Of a stretch of 64,000 bases of DNA, positions 33,295-46,909 are shown piece after piece; position 1 is the first letter of the stretch; every line of letters begins with the position of its first letter. The position numbers and the translations under genes are program-made. Source of the DNA: Pelobates cultripes (Eukaryota > Chordata > Amphibia > Anura > Pelobatidae); NCBI GenBank assembly GCA_933207985.1, contig OW240921.1, forward strand, positions 108,986,542-109,050,541, written 5' to 3'. The notes below the pieces were generated by a model that searched no databases, was not told where the DNA came from, and worked only from the letters and a program-made list of their open reading frames with translations.

Positions 33295-35350
33295 CGCCCA
33301 TTCTCTCCCATGTCAGTAACTCCATCCATTCAACACCAACTCTCCTCCATACCAATAGTTTCATCAATTCAACACCAACTCTCTTCCATACAATAGCTTC
33401 AATCCATTCAACACCAACTCTCTTCCATACCAATAGCTTCAATCCATTCAACACCAACTCTCTTCCATACCAATAGCTTCATCCATTCAACACCAACTCT
33501 CTTCCATACCAATAGCTTCATCCATTCAACACCAACTCTCTTCCATACAATAGCTTCAATCCATTCAATGCCCATTCCACTAGCTCCATCCAATAATCAC
33601 CCATTCTTTCCCATACCAATAGCCCTATCCATTAAACTGATAGCTCCATCCATTCAACACCAACTCTCTCCCATACCAATAGCTTCATCCATTCAATGCC
33701 CATTCTCTCCCATACTGATAGCTCCATCCATTCAACACCAACTCTCTCCCATACCAATAGCTTCATCCATTCAACACCAACTCTCTTCCATACCAGTAGC
33801 TCTATCCATTAATCTCTCATACCAGTAGCTCTATCCAATAATCACCCATTCTCTCCTATACTGATATAGCTTCATCCATTCAACACCAACTCTCTCACAT
33901 ACAATAGCTTCAATCCATTAATTACCCATTCTCTCCCATACTGATAGCTCCATCCATTCAACACCAACTCTCTTCCATACAATAGATTCAATCCATTCAA
34001 TGCCCATTCTCTCCCATACCAATAGCTTCATCCATTCAACACCAACTCTCTTCCACACAATAGCTTCAATCCATTCAATGCCCATTCTCTCCCATACCAC
34101 TAGCTCCATCCAATAATCACCCATTCTCTCCCATGCCAATAGCCCTATCCATTAATCTCTCATACCAGTAGCTCTATCCAATCACCCATTCTCTCCCATA
34201 CCAATAGCTTCATCCATTCAACACCAACTCTCTCACATACAATAGCTTCAATCCATTAATCACCCATTCTCTCCCATACTGATAGCTCCATCCATTCAAC
34301 ACCAACTCTCTCACATACAATAGCTTCAATCCATTAATTACCCATTCTCTCCCATACTGATAGCTCCATCCATTCAACACCAACTCTCTTCCATACAATA
34401 GATTCAATCCATTCAATGCCCATTCTCTCCCATACCAATAGCTTCATCCATTCAACACCAACTCTCTTCCACACAATAGCTTCAATCCATTCAATGCCCA
34501 TTCTCTCCCATACCACTAGCTCCATCCAATAATCACCCATTCTCTCCCATGCCAATAGCCCTATCCATTAATCTCTCATACCAGTAGCTCTATCCAATAA
34601 TCACCCATTCTCTCCCATACCAATAGCTTCATCCATTCAACACCAACTCTCTCACATACAATAGCTTCAATCCATTAAATACCCATTCTCTCCCATACTG
34701 ATAGCTCCATCCATTCAACACCAACTCTCTTCCATACAATAGCTTCAATCCATTCAATGCCCATTCTCTCCCATACCAGTAGCTCTATCCATTAATCTCT
34801 CATACCAGTAGCTCTATCCAATAATCACCCATTCTCTCCCATACCAATAGCTTCATCCATTCAACACCAACTCTCTCACATACAATAGCTTCAATCCATT
34901 AAATACCCATTCTCTCCCATACTGATAGCTCCATCCATTCAACACCAACTCTCTTCCATACAATAGCTTCAATCCATTCAATGCCCATTCTCTCCCATAC
35001 CAGTAGCTCTATCCATTAATCTCTCATACCAGTAGCTCTATCCAATAATCACCCATTCTCTCCCATACCAATAGCTTCATCCATTCAACACCAACTCTCT
35101 CACATACAATAGCTTCAATCCATTAATCACCCATTCTCTCCCATACTGATAGCTCCATCCATTCAACACCAACTCTCTCACATACAATAGCTTCAATCCA
35201 TTAAATACCCATTCTCTCCCATACTGATAGCTCCATCCATTCAACACCAACTCTCTTCCATACAATAGCTTCAATCCATTCAATGCCCATTCTCTCCCAT
35301 ACCAGTAGCTCTATCCATTAATCTCCCATTCTCTTCCATATCACTAGCTC
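33295..35350 (+). repeat. About 2-kb minisatellite, unit about 39 bp with higher-order repeats
   Basis: Units of the type ccattcaacaccaactctct followed by tccataccaatagcttcat alternate with variants (cccattctctcccatac; ataatcaccc). A longer period is visible: the block starting near 33918 recurs almost exactly at 34334, a 416-bp shift. Long minus-strand open frames here are repeat artefacts. Confidence 0.93.
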
Positions 35351-37060
35351 TAGCACTAGGCCTGTATTGATACTATGGTGTAAAGCTGTTTCCGTGGATA
35401 ATTGCAAACCACACAACATACACACAATAAATGACATAAAGTGTCAAGCACACAGACAGACAGACACACCACACAATGTATATCCGATACAATTTATTAA
35501 GTCACCATACACATTAAAGGAAGTTACCAGCAAGCAAAATAATGTTTCTTAGTTGAGATACACATATCAAGGAGGTATCTGTATGTAGACATGAAAATAG
35601 TAGGTATACATGGTGCTGGTGTTCAATAGGAAAGCTAGGCAAGGCCATATACAGGTAAACAGAATACAAACACCTGTCTAGTAGTATATACGATTAGCAT
35701 GCTGGTGTGATATGATAAAAGCTGTAATACGTAGTAATATTATCCAATTAGACAGGAATTCATTAGCTTCCATGTACTCCTGGGGTCTAGATGCTATTAT
35801 CAAACTTGTGACATTTATATATAAATAAGTACATAATAGTACTTGCATGCCAGCATACTACCCAATGGGCAGTGTGGGCATTTGCCCCAGAACTTACCAG
35901 CAAAAGGCTCACACTACATTAAAACTTGTTTTGCAGATGGTGGAGAGAGAAATGGTCTGAGACCAGCCAGAAGCAGACAACTTGGATAGGTTTTATTTCA
36001 TTCATTTATCAATAGTTCATTAATCTTTAGATCCAATAATTTCTAAATATAGGTGGTATTAAAGAGGGGCCCACTAGAAATAGCTATGTCCATTGCCCAC
36101 CTTTGTCTGTAATTGGCCCTGGCATTAGTAGGGTGAGGAGATCACTCAATGGTCAATACATGGTGGCCTAGGCTTGGTGCTGTTTATGTTGCTGATATTT
36201 GCGGTAATGAGTTTGGATGGTTAGCGCGGCACGTTCTGTTGCATCCTGTGTCGAATAGTCTTTTTGTGCCCTCCTCAGACCTGCGGGGGCAAATAAATAA
36301 TAATTATATACAATTCAGCGTGTTTACGCGTCCTCCAGTCCAGCTATTAATAGCAAGTACTGTGCTAAGATGGAAGGATTTATATAGATCTGCCACAAAT
36401 CGGATTATAGCACAAACGTGTGGGACGTTTAGAGAGGAGCAGATTTTACGTGTGTGTATTTCCAATGCAGTATGTCTCTGAAATGGCATCACAGATGAAC
36501 AAACTTTGATTTTTTATGGATAAGTCCACAGAAGGTTGGTATGTTGCCACTCTAATTGACATCATTAAATTAAAGAGAGCAGCTGGTGCTGAGCACTTTG
36601 CCAGCACCATACATTGCGCTACCAATATTAATAAGGATCAATTTAATTTGTTCTCGATAAGTAAACCATACAAATAACACAAGATGTTGTGTATGACTGT
36701 GTACAAGGAATTGGCATGATGATATGTGATACATTGCAATGTAGGTGGAGAAGACACATTCTACATCCTTATGCTTGTGTAATGGAAAAACATTTTATAA
36801 TACAGTATTTATCTAGCACAGATAATATATTAAAATAATATCATATATGACTGTCGCATTGTTTCATCATATAACCAACATAAGCCGTTTAATGCACAAT
36901 TAAGGATACACCATCAATGTTGATTATCTTGACCACAACATCAGATTTATAATAAGGCAGGAAATATATATACACAAACAATGTTTCTCAAACTGAGATC
37001 TCTAGAAAATTCACTAGGGAATTGCAAATTGTAAAACTAAAAAGAAAATTCACTAGGGAA
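35351..37060. other. Intergenic DNA without recognised gene
   Basis: About 1.7 kb. A 110-codon open frame at 36149-36481 has no recognisable domain and no supporting splice or promoter signals that I can defend. Confidence 0.5.
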
Positions 37061-37062
37061 TT

Positions 37063-37541
37063 GCAAAACTATAGTCACCCAGACAACTTCAGCTCAATGA
37101 AGTGGTCTGGGTGCCAGGTCCCTGTAGGGTTAGCCCTGCCTGCTTTAAACATAGCAGTTTCAGAGAAACTGCTAAGTTTACATTTGAGGTTAAGCCAGCC
37201 TCTAGTGCCTGTCTTCTGGACAGCCACTAGAGGCATATTATGTCTCCATCCCGCAGAGCATCCATAGGAAAGCATTGAGAAATGCTTTCCTATGGACACT
37301 TTGAATGCGTGCGCGGCACTGCCGCGCATGCGCATTCCGCTCCGCTAACTTCAGATGGGGGAGCTGACATCGGCGGGGGAGGAGAGGTAAGAAAGCCTGG
37401 CGGTGGAATAAGGGGAGTAACTGAAGAGGTTTTAACCCCTTCTGCGCCATGGGAGGGGGACCCTGAGGGTGGAGGCACCCTTAGGGTACTATAGTGTCAG
37501 GAAAACTGATTTGTTTTTCTGACACTTTAGTGATCCTTTAA
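37063..37541. mobile_element. T2/Kolobok-like MITE, degraded left end
   Basis: Contains aactatagtcacccagacaa near 37067 and ends agtgatcctttaac at the right. An internal inverted pair lies near 37268-37300 (aaagcattgagaaatgcttt). Confidence 0.6.
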
Positions 37542-37829
37542 CTGTTGATGCAAAAATTTGGTAGTAGGCATGTCTACAGGGGTGCTATCGTGGCGCTTCT
37601 AAAATTCAATAAGGCAATGAACATCAATTGACCAAGCAACAACTCCAAAGTAAATCTTCGTAATGTCTCTTTTAATAGGTCTATGTCAGGAAATGAAAAC
37701 AAATGTCTGTCTGTAATTTGTTTTAATAGACTTTGTTAATCTAGTGATGACCAGTTTATGTAGAAATTCAGGCAATTCTAAAAGGTTCACGCACATTTCC
37801 TAGACACTGTATACATACAAAAGGTACAT

Positions 37830-38731
37830 TTAAAGAAACACTATAGGCACCAGAACAACTACAGCTTAATGTAGTTGTTCTGGTGAGTATAATCAGCCCT
37901 TTCAGCCATTTTCATGCAGACACTGCCATTTAAGAGGGCAGTGTTTATATTGCCCTTAAGGAAACCTCCAAGGGGCCACTCCTCAGATGGCCACTGGAGG
38001 TGCTTCCTGGCTCAGTGCTGCACGACAGGCAGCAGTGCCGTTCAGCGTCTCCACGCTCTGCATGGGGATGCTGAATTTTCCTCATAGAGATGCATTGATT
38101 CAATGCATCTCTATGAGGAGGTGCTGATTGGCCAAAACAGCGTTTGACCCCGCCATCTTCCCAGTTTTAGCCAATCCAATTCTTTCCCTATGGGAAAGAA
38201 TTGGATTGGCTAAAAATCCTAATTTTAATTATGTCACCAATGGGGCAAGGGCAGGGCAGGGCCAGTGCCGGCGGACCCGCATGGCGCTGGAAATAAGGTG
38301 AGTTTTATTAACTTTTAAGGGGAGTCACCCAGACCATTTCAGCTCAATGAAGTGGTCTGGGTGCCAGGTCCCCCAAGTTTTAACCCTTCAGATGTAAACA
38401 TAGCAGTTTCAGAGAAACTACTATGTTTACATTGCAGGGTTAATCCAGCCTCTAGTGGCTGTCTTCCTGAGAGCCGCTAGAGGCGCTTCTGCGACGCTGG
38501 ATGTGAAAATTGCATTTAGCGTGCAAAACGTCCATAGGAAAGCATTGAGCACTGACGTCGGAGTGGGAGGAGAGGTCACCAGCACCTGGCTCCCTGGCGC
38601 TGGATTAAAATAAGTAGCTGAAGGGGTTTTAACCCCTTCATAGAAGGGGGCTCTGAGGGAGGGGGAAACCTAAGGGTTATATTGTGCCAGGAAAACAAAT
38701 TTGTTTTCCTGACGCTATAGTGATCCTTTAC
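37830..38731. mobile_element. Two adjoining T2/Kolobok-like MITEs
   Basis: The first starts TTAAAGAAACACTATAGGCA at 37830 with the hairpin acaactacagcttaatgtag. A second, related to the 37.06-kb copy, starts near 38320 (agtcacccagaccatttcag) and ends ctatagtgatccttta at 38731. Internal palindromes include atgcatctctatgagga and caattctttccc against gggaaagaattg. Confidence 0.6.
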
Positions 38732-40108
38732 AATTATGCACGGCCTTATCAGTTAAGTGGTGCTTCCGACTACATGTGGCTTAAAGGTAAGCATATCCAC
38801 CTAGCAAGGGTAAACAGGCAAATTCACCAGGAAAGAAAAGTTATAAACGTTATAAGTGTGTATTACAAAATAATACACATCAAGGTTATATTACATGTAG
38901 CGTTTTATTTTCATTAATCAAAAACAGACAATTTTCCTTTAATGAACATGGGATACAAATTAAACGCCTTATGAAGAAACAATGGCTAGTTTTGATCAGT
39001 CGCTGGGATTTCTAACATTTCATTGTCCAAGCAAGACGTACAGGAGTCTCCCTGAGCGATGTAACTCTTATCACTGCTCTCTATATACTTGTGTAAACCG
39101 CTCCAGAAAATATTCCCTACTGAGAACAAGATGACTATATGTTGCAATGTATGTAGCTAGCCCTTTACCTTTTTACTTCTTTTCAATACATTTTTTAGAA
39201 CCTGTCCTGACAGTCACTGACAATATACAAGCACGCACATTACAAACAGACACAACACTTACCATACTTGTCTCTGGCCGGGTATGTTGTGCAGGTGTAT
39301 TGGTGACTTCCCCTTCTCTAAGAACAGATAAAGAAACGGACTTTAATATGGAGAACAAAGAGATGTGAGAAGCAGAGGTAATGGGAGTAAATTAGTCAAC
39401 AAACAGTAACGAAACAAGGGAAAGGTGATCCTCATGAATAAAAGTATCTTGGGCCTTACTACTTGTTCCATAGCCTCCATCCACCACACCAGGTTTTGGT
39501 GGTGCACGATAGACCATGTTATGGTTATGGGAGACAGCATCGGTCAGCTCTTTGCCATTAGCTTTATGTGCTCTTGCTAAGATGGTGATTGTCAGAATAT
39601 GACATCATGCCATAGTACAATCAGTGTTTAGAAGATAAAACAGCAAAGTAGAATGGAAATAAATCTGTACCTCCAACGTCAGAGATCTTTTTTTTTTTTT
39701 ACTTCTTTGCGGTTTTATCTTGTAAATGTGACACTGGAGATACAGATCTCATGATTCCATCCCAAGACGTTCTGAGGAAGAGTGGAGAAGGTGGTGGCAG
39801 AGAGTTGGTTTTAGGGTCTATGTCACAGCTTTGCCATCTGCAGCTCATAGAAAAAGGACCAAGTGAAAGAACAACGAAGATATGTCGATAACTAGAGCTA
39901 TCATTCCTGGATCTCTGGGTGTTATCATTTTTGCATCCCATTTTCTTTTTGGTTTGGATTTTAATATTGTAGGGACTGTCAGAACCCCAGTGGTGATCCA
40001 GCACCGGTTCCTGGAAATCTGCAATCACACCCAGTTAATGGGAGTTGTTTTACCCCTTGAAGCTCCCAGTTGATTTCTTGTTATTTGATAGAAAATAGGA
40101 GCACAGTA
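38732..40108. other. Intergenic DNA with weak minus-strand exon-like segments
   Basis: No recognised gene. Minus-strand 39576-39460 and 39317-39263 are open and bounded by AG and GTAAGG/GTAAGT, and their phases are compatible. I cannot match them to a protein, so they are not called as exons. Confidence 0.35.
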
Positions 40109-40450
40109 TGGGACTGTGCAACATATTGGACTGGTCACCTGTGGTAAAAGAGCACGGTATAGGAATGGTCACTATATGGGACTGGCTATCTGGGATAATG
40201 GAGGACGTTATGGGAATGGTCACTATATGGGACTGGCTATCTTGGATAAAGGAGAACCGTATAGGAATGGTCACTATATGGGACTGGCTATCTGTGATAA
40301 TGGAGGACGGTATGGGAATGGTCACTATATGGGACTGGATATCTGTGATAAAGGAGCACGGTATAGGAATGGTCACCCATGACCAGGAGCATTATATGGG
40401 ACTGGCCACCTGTCATAAAGGAGCACTGTATAGAAATTGTCACAAATGAC
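40109..40450 (+). repeat. 51-bp minisatellite, about 6 copies
   Basis: Units of the type gggactggctatctgtgata plus atggaggacggtatgggaat and ggtcactatat recur every 51 bp. As 51 is divisible by 3, several frames stay open on both strands, which produces false ORFs of about 90-113 codons. Confidence 0.9.
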
Positions 40451-43147
40451 CAGTAGCACCTACTGTAACAATGTAGTTAAAATCTCCTTTGTACCATTTA
40501 CCAAGAAAGCAGTGGTAAAGACCTGAATTTTTTGGGCATTTACTAACTCTGCACCCCCATCATCTCCTTCGTCAGACTAGTGGAAGCATTATATCCTGTG
40601 CTGATGCCACCAGGACTGTATTTGTCACACTTCTCTGTGACAAATGTTGAAAACTGGATGCTTCACAAACTTTAAATATATGTTAATATATATATTAAAG
40701 CAATTGACATCACAATCCAGTTCCGTCCTGGCACAGCCAAGGCACACATTGCATTTGATGAGGAGCAATAGAAACGCTATTTCTGTTTCTTCACTTCTAC
40801 GCACTGTGTTCAGTTAAAGAAAAGGGCAGAGTTTGTAACAATCATTGACAGGAAGCTAAGACAGATGTTGGTGGATTTCTACATTTAATTTAGTTTTTCA
40901 GACATTACAAACACACATTTGTTAAAAAAAAGGGGATAAATAAACATGATACTAAAAATCCGGGAAGGTGGCCGTTCCCCTTTAAGGGATGTATCTGGTG
41001 ACTTTATATATTCATGCCACTTGTAGTGATAATGTTACACTGGCCGCACTGCATTTGTACCTCTTGGTCCCGGCTTGCTCGTCTGTTTTGTGTCACGTAC
41101 TGCACGTGCCAAGGGAGAGGCTGGTACGCTAGGTATGGCGTGTGCTCTTCCCGAAAAAATAAAGAACTGCCAAACTGTCAAAAGACAAAGAAATACATTG
41201 TGTGTCATGTTAGTGACTGGACAAACGTCCCATGGGTCTGTGTTTGCTAAACAAAACATTGTTTGTTTTTACCTCTAAAACCCAAACACAAGAATTGTTT
41301 CAGGTGGTATTTAAAAGGTTTAATACAGATAGTGGACATTGATTGTATATCTCGGCTATATCGGCTAGCAAATATACAGGTACCATGTAATAAATAGTGA
41401 CACTGTGTAATTCTTGCAATGGTGGGTACATTTAATATAATGCAGACTCCCACAGACCCTAAATAACCTACTTTGGGAGTAATTCAGTAGACAAGGTAAA
41501 AAGCAAAGGAATTGTCCAAACATGACTAATCTAATTCTATGACACAGATAAAGTGTATCCTGCATCATAGATAGAAATTGTTCATTTAGGGCAGCCCTTT
41601 TCATGTGCCTATGAATGTTCTCCGTGATCAGTTTGATCATGTTCAATAGGATGGTGGGATTTCTGATGTTGGTCACTAGGTATTGATCAAACTGAACACC
41701 ACCAGGTAGAGAAGGGAGTGAGGGGTACGGTGAGCCATCTCAGGGGTGTGTTTATTAATGCCCAAACTGCAGGATGTTAAAATCTAAAGTGCAAAATAGA
41801 GGCTAAAAAAGCCAAGCTGGACTTTTGTTTCCAAATCAGATATTTTATGTACCTAGATCCTATGGATTGAATAAGATTATGAACCTGTTTTGTACGTTTA
41901 CTGCAGGTGGATTGATTTTCTTGGGGATTAAGTAAGACTCGTTGGCTAACAGAAGATAAACATACAAACAGGTAAATAGCAGTAGTATCTCACTTTTACA
42001 TAGAAACAATAAGCACCCTCATACACACCCAATAACAAAGAACTTTACAACCATTTCAAGTACAATAGGATCATAAACAGGGTTCAATAGCTCCAGGCAA
42101 AATAGGCCAAGAGCAGATAGTCCAAGTGGTCAGCACCAAATGAAGTCATCCTTGGGGTTCAAACATTATTACTTTATTTAATTAATATCTGATAATAAAG
42201 ACCCATGATGAGATCCGGCATCCCCTGCGGAGATTTTCTGGTATTCTCTCCTTTATCAAAGAAGGAATTCTCCAGTTGTGAATGGGACACAGATCCCCCC
42301 ACCCCCCAAACCATTTGCACTTTCAAACCTACTCCATGGGTAATATTTTCCTTTTCCTACAGTCCCATCACAATCTGCCTGTTCCTTACACTTGACTAAG
42401 TACACAGCTAGAGGAAGAATGCTCTGAAAAATCATTGCTACTACACAGTATGTTAAGGATAAAATGACAGTGACGTTACTGGGGAATGTCCTATTTAATA
42501 ACAAGAGACATACACTTGCATCATACAATAGAATGTGAAACCTATAGATATTTGCATAGCAATGGATAAGATATATGGGACATATCATATCTTATGCTAT
42601 ACAGCAAAAGTGATTTTCTATAACACTAGACATGATAAAGGCAAACACTTCTAATATGCAAAAACAATTATTATCCAGTGACATTAACATTAAAGAGAAG
42701 TAAATAAACAAGGATAAACAATTCCAAAAGAAGGCTTTACGAATGTGAATGACGAATGACTGTAAATTAGGTTAAAGCCTCCAATAAAAATGTTAATATG
42801 TGGTCCACGGGCACTTACCTTGCCAACCACACGTACAACGAAGATCAGAGCGGTCATAAGTGAAGCAAGCATGATGTTGGAGAGAAAAAAAAAAAAGATG
42901 GAATCTGTAGAATCCCACCGGTATCCTTCCCTCTCTCTTCCTCTACACAGTAAGAAGTTTAAATCTGTTAATAAGATTAGCATTCTGAAAATCACCCACC
43001 TTCTGTCCTTAGACGATAATCCTCCTACTTCACCAGGAAACTACAGAGTCACTTTACAATGTGACGGGCTGATTTTATAGGTAGAGAAGGCCAAGACAGA
43101 TGAGTGGTTAGAGAAAGCCAAAATGAAAATAAAGACGGCGGCAACAA
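40451..43147. other. Intergenic DNA without recognised gene
   Basis: About 2.7 kb, AT-rich. Minus-strand 42872-42819 would encode a short hydrophobic N-terminus (MLASLMTALIFVVRVVGK) before GTAAGT. An open minus-strand stretch at 41676-41365 has no known domain. Neither is strong enough to call. Confidence 0.4.
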
Positions 43148-43447
43148 GTAAAATTCAAACACTTTATTGCATCAAATTGTTAAAACGTCCTCAGTATTCT
43201 TCTCCTTAGTGGATCTCTCGTGTGTGGAGTCTCCAGACCTCTCAGTCTGCTGCCGGCTGCGGAACTATAGGCTTATCGACATCAAAACACGATCACTTCC
43301 TTGAGGCGGGGATTACGTCCAAACCACGTGACAACGTGACTTGGCGTATGCGTGATGACGCGTTTCGCCAATCGGCTTCCTCGGTGAACTGAGAAGAATA
43401 CTGGGGAAGTTTTAACTATTTGATCCAATAAAGTGTTTGAATTTTAC
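43148..43447 (-). mobile_element. Penelope-like remnant: inverted arms and hammerhead-like core
   Basis: Arms 43148-43204 and 43391-43447 are inverted copies (gtaaaattcaaacactttat and its complement). Between them, minus-strand 43384-43361 reads CCGAGGA, AGCC, GATT, GGC, GAAAC, a hammerhead-type core with one change from CTGANGA. This suits a Penelope-like terminal repeat. Confidence 0.6.
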
Positions 43448-44290
43448 CGGTTGCTGGCATCCTTTCCTGCATCGTTTATCCACAAAGGGATCTACTCAAG
43501 CTGACCAGTCAGAGCAGGCTCATCTGCTCTGTGTTTGTGAGTGTTCAATTATAGTATCTCAACATTCACTCAGTTTATATACAGATTGGCACTATGTATC
43601 TTTCCTTTTGTATTTTCTTAAGCTTTAGTGGAAGATACCCATGTACTTACAGTCTCATACTTCATACTGATTGTAAGTGTTCCATTCATTTTTTTTTCAC
43701 CATAAGGATTTTTGGAAGAGGCATTGCACAATATTGATTTGAGACCACAATAGAATTTGCACTAGATCACTTTAGTGCTTTAGATACACTTTGATGGTTT
43801 TGAATTAAATAAGTGTATTTTCACTATTTGATATTTTGAGTCTTCAAGACATAACGCACCTGTTTTTGTTTTTTATAGTGTAGCTATTTAGGAAATATGT
43901 TTTAAGTTCTTATCCTATGCATGAAAATTAATTAATGGTGGTTTTCAGGTGGATTATTGTACAGCCTTCGTGGTCTTTTGCTTCAACCCAGCAGTGCATT
44001 AAAATCTAGTATATAAAAAGAATATTCATTTAATTTTCACCTTCAGTCAGACTTACGTCTCAACGTTATATACAGTTTTATCCCTCTTAGTATTTCATTG
44101 GTAGAATCACCGTAAACCTGTCATTACAATGTAGCCTTCAGTGGTAGGTGCAACACTATTGGTATGCTCTCATCTTCTACTGGGACATCTCTCAGGAAGG
44201 TTCCAGCATATTTCTTTTGAATGAAGATCCTCTTGGTCCAGTAGAGTAGACTCAAAATTCCTTATTTGAGCCTTATAAGTGACACTAGAT
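43448..44290. other. Intergenic DNA without recognised gene
   Basis: About 840 bp next to the Penelope-like remnant. Part of it may belong to that element, but no protein domain or end could be recognised. Confidence 0.45.
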
Positions 44291-44398
44291 CAGGGGTAGG
44301 CAACCTTTGGCACTCCAGATGTTGTGGACTATATCTTCCCTGACACTTTGCCAGCATTATGGGATATGTAGTTCACAACATCCGGAGGCCTGCCCCTG
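44291..44398. mobile_element. hAT-type fold-back MITE
   Basis: Ends CAGGGGTAGGCAACCTTTGG and GGAGGCCTGCCCCTG. Flanks cactagat (44283-44290) and cactaggc (44399-44406) match in 6 of 8 positions, consistent with an old 8-bp target duplication. Confidence 0.78.
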
Positions 44399-46909
44399 CA
44401 CTAGGCAGTCATGAGACTAGTCATCCAGACTAAGGATATATTAGAATTTATGGCTCTTTAGAGGGGTTACTCCATGCATTGTTTTGAACACCTTTTTAAA
44501 ACAATGATGTGACACTCTTGGCTCATCATATTTGATAAGATTGACAGTGGGTTGCTGATCCTAGCTGTATCAGTCTCCTCTTTGTGTTATCTCTATTTCT
44601 TTTGGTCAATCTGTTTGATGAACACCAGACAAATGTCATGTACAATATTTCCAGTGCATTCTATGCCAAGAAACGAAAGGCTTGGGAAGAGATCGGTTAT
44701 TACTGGCAATAGCTGCTGACCAAAAACATGGTCAAGGATCTATCCAGAAATGTATCTTAAGAATAGACGAATCCAGTATCACCATGCTGTACTGCACAAT
44801 GTACCAGACTATCGCTGGCTTTATTGGATGGTGTCATTTGGTGTCACAATATTTTGTGTATGTGCAAAAGAAAATATACCTGTACTCTACTCTCGTGAGA
44901 AGACCCTCAAAATCTGCACTGCAAGGCTTCTGTGGATGCGGCTTTATATATTGGATCCATTACACTTAGGGCAATGTGGCATATAAAGATGGTCCATATG
45001 GGTGTTTTCCTAGACCTGTGGTCTATATCCTCCTTCGCTGGGTCTGTTAGAACAACTATTTCTTCCCCAACCACTGGCTTTATAGGATTATTGAATTTCC
45101 TCTTTCACAGATTTATGACATCCTATCATCCTATTTTTGAATCTGGAATCACAGTTCACCTGATTTAAAATATATTTATTACCATGTTCACAGTACACGA
45201 AGTAAACGTGTTAGTTTCCAAACTGCTAAAATAAATTTGAGAAGGCGGTAGTTTCTCATATTAAGCATCATTGAACGTGGATACAGCACATGGATTTAAT
45301 CTGAATACAAAATACAGTGAAATCCTTCAAACAAATTTAAACACAAATATTTAAAACAAAGTGCTGAAATGTAATAAAACTTGTGGTAGAAAACTTGAAA
45401 GAGAAATAAATAAAACAGACATTGCACAATGTATTTGTAACACGTGGAAGGAGATCCTGCTAAGGCAAAAGTTGAAATGTAATAAGGTAATTACTAAGAG
45501 GTAATAAATAGGAATTTGATTAAACAGTTTTATTACATAAAAGTTTTTTAAAGCTAGAAGGGTTTTGCAGTGCAAATTTTTATCTCCAAAGGAGCATCAC
45601 TTTTTGAATTTTTTTTTTCCATAATGCTGCATACATAATATAAAATAATAGAACTGGATGCATTGCTTACTGGAGAGCAATCTCTCCCTCATATTAGAGC
45701 TAGCTCTGAATTCTGGTGAATTTAAGTCAGAACTGGCAAAATTAATAGAATTTGTTTTTACTTTATCACTCAGCCAATTCTGGTCCTTTCACGGTCCACC
45801 ACAAGGTGAAGACAGACAAAGCGAGTCATTAGGTGGTCATGAATTGGAGAGAGGGCTCATCCAACTTCCACCCAGCCGGCACGCAGACAGACAGACGGTC
45901 TTAAATGTTGACAGCAGAAACTGAACTGACACAAATGATGAAGCAGAAAATCGGAACAAGGAAACCGGTAGAAACACTGACTCCAGAATACAGGAATGTT
46001 TATACTGGAACAGCTAAGGAGGAACTAGAAGCACTGGAACTCCAAGGGAGGAACCATGAACAGAACGGCCTATACCTGGATGAACCCAATAACTGCCTAA
46101 GGTACCATTGGGCGCATAGTGTATAAATAGACCTGTGGATGCAATAGTAAAGGCTAAGTACAAACTTATAGACTATGCTTTACAATTCCTGCATAGAGAG
46201 GTGCAGGCCTGCTAATAGTCGGAGAGAGCAAGGCAGAGAAAGCTATACGGCCTGGGTCAGACTTGGAAACAATGAATGAAGTTACAGTACAAGTTAAGAG
46301 AAGGCACCATTTATCAGGAAGACATGAAAACCATGTACGTGTGTGTCAGAAAGTGGTCACATGTCTGCAGAGCAGCATTTTACCTTTGGAATGTTCCCAA
46401 CTTGGATGTTTGATTAGGGCTGCTTGAACCACCACATTTTCCTGGTCACACGTCCCCTATATACAATGATCGGTGGTACTAGAAATGTATTGCCGTGCAG
46501 TACACAGAATTCATATTCTGCAGTTTTTCTCAATTATTAATGATTTTAATGGTTTTCCACCTGACCCATGTCTCAAGTGCCGCCCAATAATGGTGGATCT
46601 GACGGCCGTATATGAGATAAAGATCAGAATCGAGGAAAAGGGAAAGATTTTTATTTGCATAAAACCAGGAATCTAGCTTTATGGCTTCACGCAAAATAAC
46701 TAGGATTAGTGCATTTTGCCAGGTACATTCATCAATCTACGGCCTGGAAGAGTACACTCACTTAGTAATCCAAATTAAAAAAATTATAGAAAAATATCAA
46801 ACTATACTAAATTCCCAACTAGTATGGCCTAAATGTAGCAAATATATTTTTTAATTTACAATTATGGGCACACCCGGAAGTAGTAGTGCTGCCGTAAAGG
46901 CCAAAATAA
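44399..46909. other. Intergenic DNA without recognised gene
   Basis: About 2.5 kb. Open frames at 44682-45168 on the + strand overlap in three frames and lack a recognisable domain. The segment 45900-46150 is purine-rich with a gtataaatag motif at 46122. No product is proposed. Confidence 0.45.

Noticed and set aside
33918..35283. Several minus-strand open frames with WERMG/VWKRVG repeats
   Set aside because: They are translations of the 39-bp minisatellite and repeat with its higher-order period.
40050..40449. Overlapping open frames of 88-113 codons on both strands
   Set aside because: Product of the 51-bp tandem repeat, whose length is a multiple of 3.
44682..45168. Candidate gene from three overlapping + strand open frames
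   Set aside because: No recognisable domain, no coherent single frame and no splice structure that I could defend.
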